A stretch of DNA of 64,000 bases from JAAZGD01 sp964383845 (GTDB lineage Bacteria > Bacillota > Clostridia > Peptostreptococcales > Anaerovoracaceae). Location: the NCBI GenBank assembly GCA_964383845.1, contig CAYLIF010000001.1, positions 1 to 64,000 on the forward strand, read 5' to 3'. Numbering within the stretch: the stretch's first letter is position 1; each line of letters begins with the position of its first letter. The position numbers and the translations under genes are program-made. The notes below the pieces were generated by a model, which saw nothing but the letters and a program-made list of their open reading frames with translations, did not search any database and had not been told where the DNA came from. This document shows, one piece after another, positions 63,947 to 64,000 of the stretch.

Positions 63947-64000
63947 ATGAACAAAATCTTGGATATAACATCTCGGGATAACCCTCTATATAAGCAAACA
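63947..64000 (+). CDS. 5' end of a probable TrmH/SpoU-family RNA methyltransferase (partial)
   Basis: An ATG at 63947 opens a frame that runs to the window edge and encodes MNKILDITSRDNPLYKQT. The ITSRDNPLYK pattern is typical of the N-terminus of TrmH-family RNA 2'-O-methyltransferases (YsgA-like). GGTGG lies just upstream, close for a ribosome site. Only 18 residues are visible, so the call is tentative. Confidence 0.45.
   Translation, partial: MNKILDITSRDNPLYKQT

Overview
The window is a chromosomal stretch of an A+T-rich, low-GC Gram-positive anaerobe, almost certainly a member of the class Clostridia. Pointers are the gene order plsX-rnc-smc-ftsY, strong AGGAGG ribosome sites, frequent TTG starts, a Ptb/Buk acyl-phosphate module joined to an indolepyruvate:ferredoxin oxidoreductase, formate-tetrahydrofolate ligase, a K+-dependent-type membrane pyrophosphatase, and sigma-54 next to the glycolytic genes. 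The exact genus cannot be fixed; an amino-acid-fermenting relative of the Peptostreptococcales/Anaerovoracaceae is my guess. I see no rRNA, tRNA, CRISPR array, prophage or insertion sequence.

Layout. (1) 354-28751, all plus strand: proline synthesis (proB, proC), a Nudix hydrolase, a XerD-like protein that has lost its catalytic tyrosine, L19 with its own promoter and leader, rbgA, rnhB, the folate one-carbon pair fhs-folD, a cysteine desulfidase-like gene, valS-folC, a lipid kinase, a GNAT protein, plsX-rnc-smc-ftsY-der-plsY-gpsA, miaB, cardiolipin synthase, glyA and a site-2-type protease. Many genes overlap by 1-11 bases, which suggests translational coupling. (2) 28748-41144, all minus strand: an aconitase-isocitrate dehydrogenase-GntR operon, a hydantoinase and an NCS1 permease (interrupted by a false assembly gap), and an RND efflux operon (membrane-fusion protein, pump, TetR repressor) with two palindromic operators on its promoter. 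(3) 41339-46355, plus strand: nth, then ptb-iorA-iorB-buk. (4) 46469-47955, minus strand: homoserine dehydrogenase and a SEC-C protein. (5) 48085-56902, plus strand: trmL, rpoN, gap-pgk-tpiA-eno, secG and hppA. (6) 57033-62534, minus strand: trkA, two different trkH genes and an MFS transporter. (7) 62727 to the end, plus strand: ftsZ and the start of a probable RNA methyltransferase gene.

How the parts work together. The ptb-iorAB-buk block has all steps to turn an aryl- or branched-chain 2-oxo acid into an acid with ATP and reduced ferredoxin. Aconitase plus isocitrate dehydrogenase supply 2-oxoglutarate for biosynthesis. fhs, folD and glyA serve one-carbon metabolism; FolD lacks two cyclohydrolase residues, so a separate cyclohydrolase is expected elsewhere. 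plsX, plsY, gpsA, cls and the lipid kinase form a phospholipid set. The pyrophosphatase and TrkAH systems manage ion gradients.

Most of the window is ordinary housekeeping DNA, and I found no clearly new multi-gene system. The best leads are the catalytically altered XerD-like protein, the FolD variant, the fermentative cluster, the TetR and GntR operators, the probable leaderless rpoN transcript, the twin TrkH subunits, and the removable assembly gap in the permease gene.
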